Assembly: GCF_004331455.1 (NCBI RefSeq)
Contig: NZ_SJJR01000024.1
Span: 28,166 to 92,165, forward strand
Length of the DNA: 64,000 bases
Reading direction: 5' to 3'
DNA from: Micromonospora zingiberis
Lineage (GTDB): Bacteria; Actinomycetota; Actinomycetes; Mycobacteriales; Micromonosporaceae
Below the pieces are notes generated by a model. The model saw nothing but the letters and a program-made list of their open reading frames with translations, was not told where the DNA came from and ran no database searches. The position numbers and the translations under genes were made by a program. Shown here piece after piece: positions 33,547-41,702 of this stretch (its first letter is position 1; every line of letters starts with the position of its first letter).

Positions 33547-33708
33547 ATGACCGAGCAACCAGCCACGCGCCGCACGGTCGAGATCGACGCCGACGTGTAC
33601 GACGTGTTGGAGCGCACCGCTGCCAGCCGGGACACCGACGTCAACGGTGTGCTGCGTTACCTGATCGAGGTGCCGACGCCTCGGGCTGCTGCCGACGACG
33701 AGGACTGA
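33547..33708 (+). CDS. Small ribbon-helix-helix-like protein
   Basis: 53 residues. A beta strand (RTVEIDADVYDVLERTA) then a helix containing VNGVLRYLIEV, the typical shape of short RHH DNA-binding proteins. The ATG at 33547 follows CAGGAGGA. Last gene before the terminator at 33726. Confidence 0.6.
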   Translation: MTEQPATRRTVEIDADVYDVLERTAASRDTDVNGVLRYLIEVPTPRAAADDED

Positions 33709-33725
33709 CCAGCGCGCAAGACAGT

Positions 33726-33757
33726 GTCGCCCGGTCCGCGATGGCGGACCGGGCGAC
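33726..33757 (+). terminator. Hairpin terminator of the pilus operon
   Basis: Perfect 14-bp arms GTCGCCCGGTCCGC (33726-33739) and its complement (33744-33757) with a GATG loop, 18 bp after the RHH gene stop. It also faces the end of the converging minus-strand gene. Confidence 0.88.
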
Positions 33758-33779
33758 TCTCGTCGGTGCTCCTGCCGGG

Positions 33780-34436
33780 CTACTCGCGGGAGACGCTGCT
33801 CGCGTCGGCGGCAGCGGCGAGCAGCCGTTGCGCGGTGCGTTCAGTGATGTTGAGCTGCCGGGCGAGGGTCACGCCGAGCCCGCGCCGGTCCTGCCCGGCG
33901 GCGTCAGCCTCGGCCAGCAGCGTGATAGCGGCGTGGAGCCGAGGATCGTCGGCGTATGGGTGCGGTTTGCGGGCACCGGTCGTGCCAGGAGTACGGCCCG
34001 TGGATTGCCGGCCCGTACGGGCATCCGCGACGGTCCACACCGTGCGCCGGAACCACAGGCGGCGGACCCGCCCGTCCGACAGTTCCTCGACCCGGTCGGG
34101 GTGGTGGAGCAGGGTGTCGGGCAGATTGCGGTACGAGGCGTACCCGAGGACCCTCGCCGCCGCGCCCGACCCGAGGAGGTCCTCCGGGTCGCCGCGGCGG
34201 TCGACCTTTGTCAGCTCGGCGCGTTTCGCCGCCAGGTGAGCCGTGTGGAACGCCTCGATGTCGTCGAGCCAGAACCACTGCCTGCCGTCGTGCGCGAAGC
34301 TGTGTGGGAAGCCGAAGCGGGCGCGGTGGCGGTGCCAGTGGTTGACGGTGGTGTAGGCCGCACCGGTGTGCGCGGCGACTCCGATCCGGTCGAGTGCGGT
34401 CCGTCCGTCGATGACCTGTCGTGCCACGCCGTTCAT
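33780..34436 (-). CDS. Helix-turn-helix protein with two MerR/Xis-like segments
   Basis: 218 residues; function not named. The N-terminal part reads VAAHTGAAYTTVNHWHRHRA, FGFPHSFAHDGRQWFWLDDI, an excisionase-like winged helix. A similar second segment (LGYASYRNLPDTLLHHPDRV, RRLWFRRTVW) and a C-terminal HTH (GVTLARQLNITERTAQRLLA) follow. The ATG at 34436 sits directly after GGAGGGGAGG. It may regulate transfer or copy control of the element. Confidence 0.65.
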   Translation of the reverse strand: MNGVARQVIDGRTALDRIGVAAHTGAAYTTVNHWHRHRARFGFPHSFAHDGRQWFWLDDIEAFHTAHLAAKRAELTKVDRRGDPEDLLGSGAAARVLGYASYRNLPDTLLHHPDRVEELSDGRVRRLWFRRTVWTVADARTGRQSTGRTPGTTGARKPHPYADDPRLHAAITLLAEADAAGQDRRGLGVTLARQLNITERTAQRLLAAAADASSVSRE

Positions 34437-34560
34437 CCTCCCCTCCGGATAACTGTTGGCGCCCGAGTGGTCGAGGTGGGTGTGACTCGGGCCGTAGGAT
34501 CGGCCCCACGCCTGTCTCGGGTAGGGCGGTCGTGTGCCCGTAGGTGGCCCGGGTGGGCGA

Positions 34561-34610
34561 GGTGGCCGGTCGGGGTCGCAACGCACCCTCGGGTGTGCCC
34601 GCCGGCCACC
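34561..34610 (-). terminator. Hairpin region after the minus-strand accessory operon
   Basis: GGTGGCCGG (34561-34569) pairs with CCGGCCACC (34602-34610), with a smaller CACCC/GGGTG pair inside. It lies just downstream of the gene ending at 34622. Confidence 0.55.
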
Positions 34611-34621
34611 GACCCACCTCG

Positions 34622-35017
34622 TTACTCCCGTGGGCGCAGCACCTTCCACGCCACCTGCGCCATCCGGTCGATGCGCAGGGCGGCCAGTTTCGCGCGGGTG
34701 GCGGGTTTGAGCGCGTCGTAGACGGTCAGGATCGCACCGGCGGTGGTCGCGTCCACCAGCACCCCGTCGATCTTGCGGCAGTTGCCGCGTTTCGCCTCCC
34801 GCAGCAGCTCGATGACGCGGGGGTCACCCGCTGTCGCGTCGTCGGGAAGGGCGTCGATGTCGGCCAGCCCTTCGCAGTCGGGGCAGGTCACGAGGTGTGG
34901 GTCCTCGGTGACGCGGCTCAATGGCACGTCGGCTGCGCCGCACACCGGCCCTATCCGGCGGCGGGCCTTCGCGTGAGTGGAGGCGGGCCACCCGTGCCGC
35001 CCTGTGGTGTCGGTCAT
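34622..35017 (-). CDS. Small zinc-knuckle-like hypothetical protein
   Basis: 131 residues, family not recognised. It has a C-x-x-x-x-x...C arrangement (PVCGAADVP, then LVTCPDCEGLADIDALPD) that looks like a zinc site, followed by helical segments (DPRVIELLREAKRGNCRKID). The ATG at 35017 follows GGGAGAGG and overlaps the upstream stop (ATGA). Confidence 0.6.
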   Translation of the reverse strand: MTDTTGRHGWPASTHAKARRRIGPVCGAADVPLSRVTEDPHLVTCPDCEGLADIDALPDDATAGDPRVIELLREAKRGNCRKIDGVLVDATTAGAILTVYDALKPATRAKLAALRIDRMAQVAWKVLRPRE

Positions 35018-35679
35018 GGTGCCTCTCCCGCCTGGTGGGTCCAGATGCCGAGTGGGTGGCCGGGGGCGATGCGTCCTCGGCTGGGGGCGAGGGTGTCGAA
35101 CACGTCCGAGTACCTGTCGTGGAGTTGGCCCCGGGTTCGCATCAGGTGTTTGCCTCGGGTGAGCTTCGCGGGCATGGCGTCGGCCACTCGGCCGATCAGC
35201 CCATACAGGTCGCGGGCCTCGATGTGGTCGGCGCAGCCCTGGCATGCCGACCAGCGTTCGCCCCATGCCTGGGTGAAGGCGTGCTCGGTGTCGGTGCGGC
35301 GTACCCGCGCCGCGTGGTGCCGAGACTGGTAGTCGCCCACGGCGACCACTCGGGCGGTGACGCGGCGCGCGTCGGTGACCTGGTTGGCGCACCGGTAGAT
35401 CCAGGCGGCGTCGGGTGCGGTGCAGAAGTCGCACTCGATGATCGGGTCGGGGATCTCGGTGACCGGTGTGGGCTCGGGGCGGTGGTCGCTGCGGTGGCCG
35501 CGCTGCTCGGCGGCGTGCAGGTACTCCACGATGATGCCCAGGTCGTTGAAGCGGATGTTGAGCGCGCGGCGGCAGCGACGGCAGTAGAACGGCTCCGGGA
35601 CCGGCGCCGTGTTCGTGTGGGGCGCTACCGCCTCGGGGAGACGAGCGGATTCCTCGGGATGCGGGATGTGCGGTGGCAT
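35014..35679 (-). CDS. Hypothetical protein with two Cys-pair motifs
   Basis: 221 residues, not recognised. FYCRRCRRALNI and IIECDFCTAPDAAWIYRC form a CxxC/CxxC metal-binding pattern, and a later SACQGCADHI adds another pair. The C-terminal half is helical. It starts one base into the stop of the upstream gene (TAATG) and overlaps the downstream one (ATGA). These accessory genes are typical of actinobacterial conjugative elements. Confidence 0.6.
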   Translation of the reverse strand: MPPHIPHPEESARLPEAVAPHTNTAPVPEPFYCRRCRRALNIRFNDLGIIVEYLHAAEQRGHRSDHRPEPTPVTEIPDPIIECDFCTAPDAAWIYRCANQVTDARRVTARVVAVGDYQSRHHAARVRRTDTEHAFTQAWGERWSACQGCADHIEARDLYGLIGRVADAMPAKLTRGKHLMRTRGQLHDRYSDVFDTLAPSRGRIAPGHPLGIWTHQAGEAP

Positions 35680-36095
35680 TACTGGTCGCCTCCGTCCTGG
35701 TTGCGGTGGTGCGGCCGAGCGGGGTTGGTGGGGATGAGTGTCAGTCCGAGGCGCAGGCTCGCGAGGTCGACCAGCCGCCGTAGCAGGCTCGCGGTTCCGG
35801 TGCTGAGGTCGGCGTCGTAGTCGTGGGCGATGCGGCAGGCGTCGCGCACCGCCTCGGCCGCTTTGGTGAGCGCGGCCTCCAGGGCGGCGCGGTCGTCGGC
35901 CCGGGTGGCTCGCTTGACGATCGTGGCCGGGTAGGTGCGCTCGTCGCCGTTGGGGAAGCGGAGGGTGTAGCGGCGGGCGTGGGTGGTGTGTGGGGTGGAA
36001 TAGCGGACGTCGGTGACAGTGCCGAGGCGGTACTCGACCGAGTCGGAGGGCTTGGTCACCCGGGCGGTGTCGCCGTACTCCAGGGATCGGTACAT
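35679..36095 (-). CDS. Hypothetical element protein
   Basis: 138 residues, not recognised. The N-terminus is beta-rich (YGDTARVTKPSDSVEYRLGT, RYTLRFPNGDERTYPATIV), resembling a KOW/Tudor-like barrel, and the rest is helical. The ATG at 36095 has GGAG 5 bases upstream. Confidence 0.6.
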   Translation of the reverse strand: MYRSLEYGDTARVTKPSDSVEYRLGTVTDVRYSTPHTTHARRYTLRFPNGDERTYPATIVKRATRADDRAALEAALTKAAEAVRDACRIAHDYDADLSTGTASLLRRLVDLASLRLGLTLIPTNPARPHHRNQDGGDQ

Positions 36096-36120
36096 CACAA
36101 CTCCGTTCAAGGGGTGAGGG

Positions 36121-36453
36121 CTAGCTGATGGGGTGGTCGATCTCGCCGCCGCCGTTGACCTCGAAGGCGATGAGGCGGTCGTCGGTCTCGGTGGTGTCGG
36201 CGTGCAGGTAGAGGTCACTGGCGCGGCGTTTGACGCCGATGGAGACTCCGTGCACGTCGAGCACCACGTAGGCGGTGCGGTCCCCGGGCCCGCCGGGGTA
36301 GACGCGCAGGTTGAGCCGGCCGATCACCTCGGCGCAGATGGGGTCGACCGGGCCGAGCAGGGCCAGCGCGCCCGCGAGTTGCGGGCCGTTGAGGGTCCGT
36401 TGTCCGTCGCCGAGACCGTCGGTGTTCTCCGATGGGTCGGTCCAGGGCGTCAT
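36121..36453 (-). CDS. Hypothetical element protein
   Basis: 110 residues, not recognised. It has a helix (LAGALALLGPVDPICAEVIG) then antiparallel strands (LRVYPGGPGDRTAYVVLDVH, SIGVKRRASDLYLHAD). The ATG at 36453 overlaps the preceding stop (ATGA), so it is part of the accessory operon. Confidence 0.6.
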   Translation of the reverse strand: MTPWTDPSENTDGLGDGQRTLNGPQLAGALALLGPVDPICAEVIGRLNLRVYPGGPGDRTAYVVLDVHGVSIGVKRRASDLYLHADTTETDDRLIAFEVNGGGEIDHPIS

Positions 36454-36915
36454 GCCGGCCGCCCCTCGTCGGTCGCGGGCTTGTCGCCGGGTGGGGTGGG
36501 TGGGAAGGCGGGGAGGATGCTGGCGAGGGTGCTGCCACTCGGGTCGTCGGTGATGGCGGCGCAGGCGATGAGCGCGACTCCGGCAGCGGCGGCTTGGGCC
36601 GGGGTGTACCGCACGCGCACGGTGCGGGTGCCGTCGAGGGTGGTGGCGCGGACCTCGACGCGGCCTCCCTGCCAGGTCGCGACCGGCAGCCGCTCGTCCG
36701 GCACCGCGTTGACGGTGCCGCGCAGCGCCTCGCGCAGTGCGGCGCGCAGGTGCTCGCGGCGGCGGGCGGCGGTGGCCTCCCACCTCGACGCCGCCTTCTC
36801 GTGGGCGGCGCGGTCGTCGCCGGTGGGCGACCGCCGCGCGGGCATGGAAACGTTCGGCGTTGCCGGTGGCCTGGGCAAACTCTGCGGCAAGGTCGAACAG
36901 TCGGTCTGGATTCAT
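36450..36915 (-). pseudogene. Hypothetical gene with a probable single-base frameshift
   Basis: A well-placed ATG at 36915 (GGAG seven bases upstream) opens MNPDRLFDLAAEFAQATGNA ... FHARAAV, then runs out of sense. The next frame continues naturally as TGDDRAAHEKAASRWEATAA and on to a stop that overlaps the next gene (ATGA). Deleting one base in the G run at 36825-36827 joins the two frames into a single protein of about 155 residues. It is either a real inactivating mutation or a sequence error. No function recognised. Confidence 0.55.
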
Positions 36916-37008
36916 CCGGATACTCCGTCAGCGAGTCGAAGGGATGTCGCCGGTGGTGCCGCACGGCCCGGGGGTCGGACCGGGGCCGCGCGGCACCCGT
37001 CGCGGCGG

Positions 37009-37635
37009 TCAGGGGTGGGCGGCCGGTGGCCCGGCGGCACCGTCGGGGGTGGCCGGTTGCCCGGCGGTCCCGTTCGTGGCGAACGGTGGGGCGGCCTTTA
37101 CGTGGGGTAGGCCGGGATCGAGTTTCTGGCCGCTGCGGTCGAGGCTGAGCGCCCCGTACGCGGTCAGGTGCGCGCCCACGGCGAGGGCCTGCGCGCCGGT
37201 GAGCAGCACGACGAGGCGACGTGCCTGCGTGTCGTGGACGTGCATCTCGACGTGGCCGTTGGTCAACGGCCGGACCGGCAGGAACCGCTCCACCTGCCCC
37301 GCGTGTGGCAACGCCGCCCAGATGACTCCCACCAGGGCCGTCCACTTCTCGTTGACGAGGGCGTCCCACTGTTCGGCGCGAGTGGTGAGGGTGGCGTGTT
37401 CGGCTTGGGTGGCGGAGTGTTCGGCCATCGCGCGGGCGACCTCGGCCGCCGCGAAGGCGGCGCACACCTCGTTGGCCAGCTTGATCACCGCCTCGGCGGT
37501 GGGCACCGGCGCTTGTGCGACGGTCGGCTCGGTGGTGGGCTGCGTGGTCTCGCTGGTGGTGTCTGCGGTACCGGTGGCGGGGTGTCCGCCGGTACCGGGG
37601 CCGGGCGCGCTGGCCCGGCCCCAATGCCGGCCCAC
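37009..37635 (-). CDS. Hypothetical Thr/Ala-rich protein
   Basis: 208 residues, no known family. A Thr/Pro-rich beginning is followed by a long helix (AVIKLANEVCAAFAAAEVAR), a second helix, and beta strands (NGHVEMHVHDTQARRLVVLL). A GTG at 37635, one base after the DUF932 stop, is used; later GTG codons are possible. Cotranscribed with the DUF932 gene. Confidence 0.5.
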   Translation of the reverse strand: MGRHWGRASAPGPGTGGHPATGTADTTSETTQPTTEPTVAQAPVPTAEAVIKLANEVCAAFAAAEVARAMAEHSATQAEHATLTTRAEQWDALVNEKWTALVGVIWAALPHAGQVERFLPVRPLTNGHVEMHVHDTQARRLVVLLTGAQALAVGAHLTAYGALSLDRSGQKLDPGLPHVKAAPPFATNGTAGQPATPDGAAGPPAAHP

Positions 37636-37636
37636 C

Positions 37637-38623
37637 TCAGACCGCCAACAACTCGAACGCGCGGGCCTTCAGGTCCGCACCGGCACCGGTCAACGCCCGC
37701 GTCGCCCGCACTCGGTCGGTCTTGGCCGGAGCGAAGTGGTCCACGTACTCCGTGATGGCCTGGTATCCGGCCCACCGGGTGCCCTTGATCGCCTTCTGCG
37801 TGTCCGCGTCCCGGATCAAGTACCGCAACGTGTTCGTGCGCTGCTTCGCGTTGTTCTTCGCGGCGTCCGAGGCGTCGTCCGCGAGGGGCCACACCTGCGC
37901 GATGACCTTCTCGAACTCGCCCATGGTCAACGACTCGTTGATCATCTTCTCGGCTTCGGTCTCGAAGTCGGCGAACGCCTTCCACATCAGGCCGAGGGCC
38001 TGCCGCGCCTCGGCGATCTTGCTGGTGACGTTCGAGGTGTGCCGGAACGTGTACGAGCTGCGCGACCGCTGGTAGGCGAGGGCTTGGGTGTTCGCGCACA
38101 CGATCCGCACGGGGGTGGCGTCGAGGCGAAGCGCGGCGGTGCCGTCGTGGCTGGTGGTGGCCGCGAGGTAGAGGTCCATGTCGTCGACTCCGGCGATCCG
38201 CATGGCCTGTGGCAGCTTCATGGTGACGAACACCGAGCGGCCCTTGCGCATGGAGCCGGCGGTCTCGAAGTGCGCGCCGGAGGCGTCGACCAGGAGGTTG
38301 AGGGTCTCGGCGACCTGCTCGTTCTGGACCACGCTGTAGTCCTCGCCCACCACCCCGAGGTACTCGGTCTCGCCCGTGACGGGGTTGGTGCGAACGGTCA
38401 TGTACTTGTCGGGGCAGTCGACCTTCGTCACACCCTTGTCGGTGACCTCGATGCCCTGGAGGGCGATCTTGCGGACCTCCCAGCCGCCGAGCCACGCCTT
38501 GCTCATGACCTCCTGCGCGGTCATGCAGGCGTCGGTGACCGTGCCGAGCTGATGCCAGGCGGTCAACCGCGCGGAGGCGAACGCCGTCTGGCCGTTCGCG
38601 AACGTTTCGAGTTCGTGTGCCAC
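37637..38623 (-). CDS. DUF932 (phage/plasmid-like, TIGR03299-type) protein
   Basis: 328 residues, full length for the family. Family landmarks include LTAWHQLGTVT near the start, YLGVVGEDYSVVQNEQVAET, GSMRKGRSVFVTMKLPQAM, VRIVCANTQALAYQRSRSSY and ITEYVDHFAPAK. These proteins are widespread in phages and conjugative plasmids; their function is not established. The GTG at 38623 follows AGGAAGGGG. Confidence 0.85.
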   Translation of the reverse strand: MAHELETFANGQTAFASARLTAWHQLGTVTDACMTAQEVMSKAWLGGWEVRKIALQGIEVTDKGVTKVDCPDKYMTVRTNPVTGETEYLGVVGEDYSVVQNEQVAETLNLLVDASGAHFETAGSMRKGRSVFVTMKLPQAMRIAGVDDMDLYLAATTSHDGTAALRLDATPVRIVCANTQALAYQRSRSSYTFRHTSNVTSKIAEARQALGLMWKAFADFETEAEKMINESLTMGEFEKVIAQVWPLADDASDAAKNNAKQRTNTLRYLIRDADTQKAIKGTRWAGYQAITEYVDHFAPAKTDRVRATRALTGAGADLKARAFELLAV

Positions 38624-38661
38624 GGTGGCACCCCTTCCTAGGTCGTGACATTCGGGTGAGC

Positions 38662-38697
38662 GGCGGGCCGGGGGGTCGCAATCCCCCGGACCGCGCC
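38662..38697 (-). terminator. GC-rich hairpin between accessory genes
   Basis: CCGGGGGG and CCCCCGG around a TCGCAAT loop, extended by GGCGGG/CGCGCC. It is located between the gene ending at 38799 and the DUF932 start, and may terminate upstream transcription or structure the leader. Confidence 0.4.
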
Positions 38698-38798
38698 GCC
38701 AACAACAATGTTTCCTACCTCCATGCGTCGATCAAGGCGATCGGATGGAGTCGATGGAGGTTTCTACGGCGAATCTGACGCCCGCCGCCGGGCGTGGC

Positions 38799-39371
38799 CT
38801 ACCGGGTGTCGGTGGCCGGGCGTAGCCGCCCGTCCGGCCCGTACGGATAGGTGTGGACGGTTTTGAACGGGGCCGGTAGGTACACGGTGAACCCGTGTTC
38901 GGCAATGAACCGGGTCCGGTAGGCGCGGGTGATGCCCAACAGGTACCGGTCGGGTTTGTCACCGTGGGACCCCGGCGGGATGGTGCCCGCCCCGGGCCGG
39001 TCGGCACGGGCTCGCCGGTGCCGACCGAGCGCGATGTGCGGGCACAGCGACACGGCGGCGGTCATGCACTCGGGATGCCCCGGCGGGTCCGAGTAGCGCA
39101 TCAGCTCAGCCGCGCGAGGGCCGCCGAGGAACGCCACCCAATACCCCATCGGCTCACCGCACAACGAGCACCTTCGTTCGACCGCGAGGCGGGTCGAGAC
39201 AGTGGTGTTGATCGTGGTGAAGTCCACATGCGAACCGCCACCGGTCGCGTCGGGGTGCATGTTGACCGGCGGGATGGGCAGGCCGCGCCGCGCGTCGTGA
39301 GGACGCGCGGCCAGCGACGCGGGGATGCCGGGCACGTCCCCGGGAGGTCCGGTGGGCGAGGTGCGGGTCAC
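38799..39371 (-). CDS. Hypothetical protein with zinc-finger-like Cys pairs
   Basis: 190 residues, not recognised. ERRCSLCGEPMGYW and CLPHECM-like pairs (HPECMTAAVSLCPH) form a possible zinc site. The C-terminus has YLLGITRAYRTRFIAEHGF and beta strands. The GTG at 39371 overlaps the previous stop (GTGA). Confidence 0.6.
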   Translation of the reverse strand: MTRTSPTGPPGDVPGIPASLAARPHDARRGLPIPPVNMHPDATGGGSHVDFTTINTTVSTRLAVERRCSLCGEPMGYWVAFLGGPRAAELMRYSDPPGHPECMTAAVSLCPHIALGRHRRARADRPGAGTIPPGSHGDKPDRYLLGITRAYRTRFIAEHGFTVYLPAPFKTVHTYPYGPDGRLRPATDTR

Positions 39372-40033
39372 GACGCACCGGCCGCACGGCCGGTCCGGGC
39401 GTCGGTCACGGTGAAGTACGGAAAATCCGACCGTAGTACCGCGTGTGCCTGTGCCCATTGCGCCTCGGTCAGACACAGGGTCACCGGTTCAAGATTCGCG
39501 CCGGTCATCGTCACGGCCATGACGCCCGCCTCGTCCGCCGAGTCGAACACCGCCACCCTGTCGCCCCCGGCGACCATGAACACGCGCGTCTCGTCGGCGG
39601 GCCGGGACACCGGGGCGGTACGGCGGTGCTCGGCCAGCCACCGGCCGACCACCTCCGCCGGGTCACCAGTCAGCGTGCCGGTGTCATACGCCTCGTTATC
39701 GAGCCACACGAGGTGATCAGCGACCGTCCAATCAGGGTGGATGAGCCAGGACTGCCGGACGGCCTGCCACATGGTCAGCCGCGCCGGTACCGGTACGCCG
39801 ATCGGTGCGGCCGGTCGCGAGCCGTTCGGGCCGGGCACCGGGCATAGCGGGGTGCCGTCGTGGTGGGACGTGGCCGGGCGCGAGGCGAATCCGTCGAGGG
39901 GCCAGCGACGCGGCGGCACGGGCTGGGCGGGTTCGCCGCATTCGGGGCAGCGCAGCGACCCCGGCGCGACCGCCGGGCCGTGGGCGTGGTTGGCCTGGTG
40001 GTAAGGGTTGGGTTGGTCGTGGGGGGTGGTCAT
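39368..40033 (-). CDS. Hypothetical protein with N-terminal zinc ribbon-like Cys pair
   Basis: 221 residues, not recognised. RCPECGEPAQPVPPR near residue 30 and a later LCPVPGPNG give a possible zinc ribbon. WLIHPDWTVADHLVWLDNEA and a beta-rich end follow. ATG at 40033, with GGAAGGAA upstream. Confidence 0.6.
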   Translation of the reverse strand: MTTPHDQPNPYHQANHAHGPAVAPGSLRCPECGEPAQPVPPRRWPLDGFASRPATSHHDGTPLCPVPGPNGSRPAAPIGVPVPARLTMWQAVRQSWLIHPDWTVADHLVWLDNEAYDTGTLTGDPAEVVGRWLAEHRRTAPVSRPADETRVFMVAGGDRVAVFDSADEAGVMAVTMTGANLEPVTLCLTEAQWAQAHAVLRSDFPYFTVTDARTGRAAGAS

Positions 40034-40115
40034 TGGTCTGTTCCTTCCGTTCGTTGTGGGTGGGCGTGCGGGTGCCGGGGCCGGGCATGGGTGCCCGGCC
40101 CCGGCGGGTGGTCGG

Positions 40116-41270
40116 TCAGGCCGGGACCGGCGCAGCGGTGGCCTCGTCGGTGCCGGCCTCGTCGGCGCTGCTCTCGTCACCGGCGGGCGGGGTGGTGTCG
40201 GCCTGCGACGGGGCCATGAACGCGCGAACCTCGGCGGTCGGGGCGGGCGGGTTGTCCGCGAGGGCGTAGGTTTCCGGGGCCTCACGGGTCAGGACCAGCA
40301 CCCCGAACCCGGTCAGCTTCTCCATGCCGTTGCGGACCGCCCCGGGGCTACGTCCGCCGATCTCACGGGCGACGGTGCCGGGGGTCACGTCGTGGCCGGG
40401 GCCGAGGTCACGCATGAACGCCTCGACCCGGTTACGCAACTCGTTCTTGCCCAACTTGACCGACCCGTCGCTGTTGATCTCACCCGTGGTGCGGCCGGTG
40501 CCGGTGGTTCGGCGGGCCGAGGGACGGCGGATCTTGCGGGTGTGACCGCACGTCGGGCACGTGCTGTGCGTCGGCGCGTTCGCCGGGTCCACCGTGGCGA
40601 GGTCACCGTCCCCGATCACCCACAACTCGTCACCATCCTCGGTGACCGGCAGGCGACGGGCCGCACCGGCAACCTCCATCGCAGCGAGGATCGTGTCACC
40701 CATCGCCACCGACAGACCGCTCTCCCCGATCGCCGCATCGGCGGTGATGCCGTCCGGGTGACCGCCCAACACACCCGCCATGATCAACACCTTCAGGTCG
40801 GGCTGGCGCGGCCCGACCGGCACCCCCGACACCGACACCCCCGACACCGGCACGCCGGACACGGGCGCGCCCGACACCGGGGCCTCCGGCAGCGTCGACC
40901 CGTCCGCCTCATCGGCCCCGTTCGCGTCGTCGGCGGAGGTCGGCTCGCTGGCCGGGTCCGGCGTCGTGTCAGTGGTGGCCGGGGCGTCGTCGGCGGTGGT
41001 CGGCTCGCTGGCCGGGTCCGGCGTCGTGTCGGTCGTGGTGGCGAGTGCCCACGTGTCGGCGCTCTTGCGGTTGCCCTTGGCCGGGTCGGGGGTGCGGGTG
41101 GCGGTCCCGGCGGCCTCCATGGCGGTGAGCGCCTCGGTGACGACCGACAGCGGCAGGTTTGCCTGTCCGGCCAGCTTGCGGGCGGTGACGCCGGGGTGGT
41201 CGCGCAGCGCCTCGGCGACGGCGGACCGGGCCTCGTCGGTGCCGGGGGTCAAAACGATGTTCGCGGTCAT
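40116..41270 (-). CDS. Multi-winged-helix DNA-binding-like protein with internal repeats
   Basis: 384 residues. The N-terminal HTH (DHPGVTARKLAGQANLPLSV) is followed by tandem copies of a 19-residue unit (T-D-T-T-P-D-P-A-S-E-P-T) and PVSG(V/A) repeats. A second HTH (DGITADAAIGESGLSVAMGD), a CPTCGHTRKIRR knuckle and a third winged helix (VTPGTVAREIGGRSPGAVRN) come after. The ATG at 41270 follows GGAGG. It is probably an element regulator or accessory transfer protein. Confidence 0.6.
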   Translation of the reverse strand: MTANIVLTPGTDEARSAVAEALRDHPGVTARKLAGQANLPLSVVTEALTAMEAAGTATRTPDPAKGNRKSADTWALATTTDTTPDPASEPTTADDAPATTDTTPDPASEPTSADDANGADEADGSTLPEAPVSGAPVSGVPVSGVSVSGVPVGPRQPDLKVLIMAGVLGGHPDGITADAAIGESGLSVAMGDTILAAMEVAGAARRLPVTEDGDELWVIGDGDLATVDPANAPTHSTCPTCGHTRKIRRPSARRTTGTGRTTGEINSDGSVKLGKNELRNRVEAFMRDLGPGHDVTPGTVAREIGGRSPGAVRNGMEKLTGFGVLVLTREAPETYALADNPPAPTAEVRAFMAPSQADTTPPAGDESSADEAGTDEATAAPVPA

Positions 41271-41702
41271 GGCAATACACCTCCACATAAGGGGTCGACA
41301 AATAGCGATTCCGCGTACGCGCAATGCGTATTGTTTGCGGTTTCGCTGGGGCGGTTTTTGTTGCCCACGTCCATGGACGCTCGATGCCCGATGGTTGTCA
41401 ACCCCGCCACCCAAGACTCTTTACCGGGGGGCGACACAACGCCGCGCCGATCCTCCTATCCGGAAACCCTGCCGCCGCACGATGCGCCATTAAGCGGCCC
41501 CTATTCGACGGTGCGCCACGTTCGGCGCACCTCCCTACCCCGCATGGGGTCAGCAGGGCGTGACCCGCATACGCCGTCTTACGGGGTACCGGTTTTCGGG
41601 ATGTCAACGATGACGCCACGCGCGTCCGGTAGGGCCAGACGCGCGACGGGTCGCGCACCCACGAAAGCGCATTCATATGGTGCGGTAAATCACTTCACGG
41701 CT
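41271..41702. other. 432-bp non-coding region, candidate oriT or control region
   Basis: No convincing gene. It is visibly less GC-rich than its surroundings. It contains a perfect 8-bp inverted repeat (GGTGCGCC 41510-41517 / GGCGCACC 41524-41531) and a smaller TACGC/GCGTA pair near 41320. It lies between the transfer operon end and the accessory operon start, a plausible place for an origin of transfer, but no nic consensus is recognised. Confidence 0.35.

Noticed and set aside
40926..41040. Tandem DNA repeat considered as a CRISPR-like array
   Set aside because: The repeats are in frame and encode a Thr/Asp/Pro unit inside a protein; there are no spacers.
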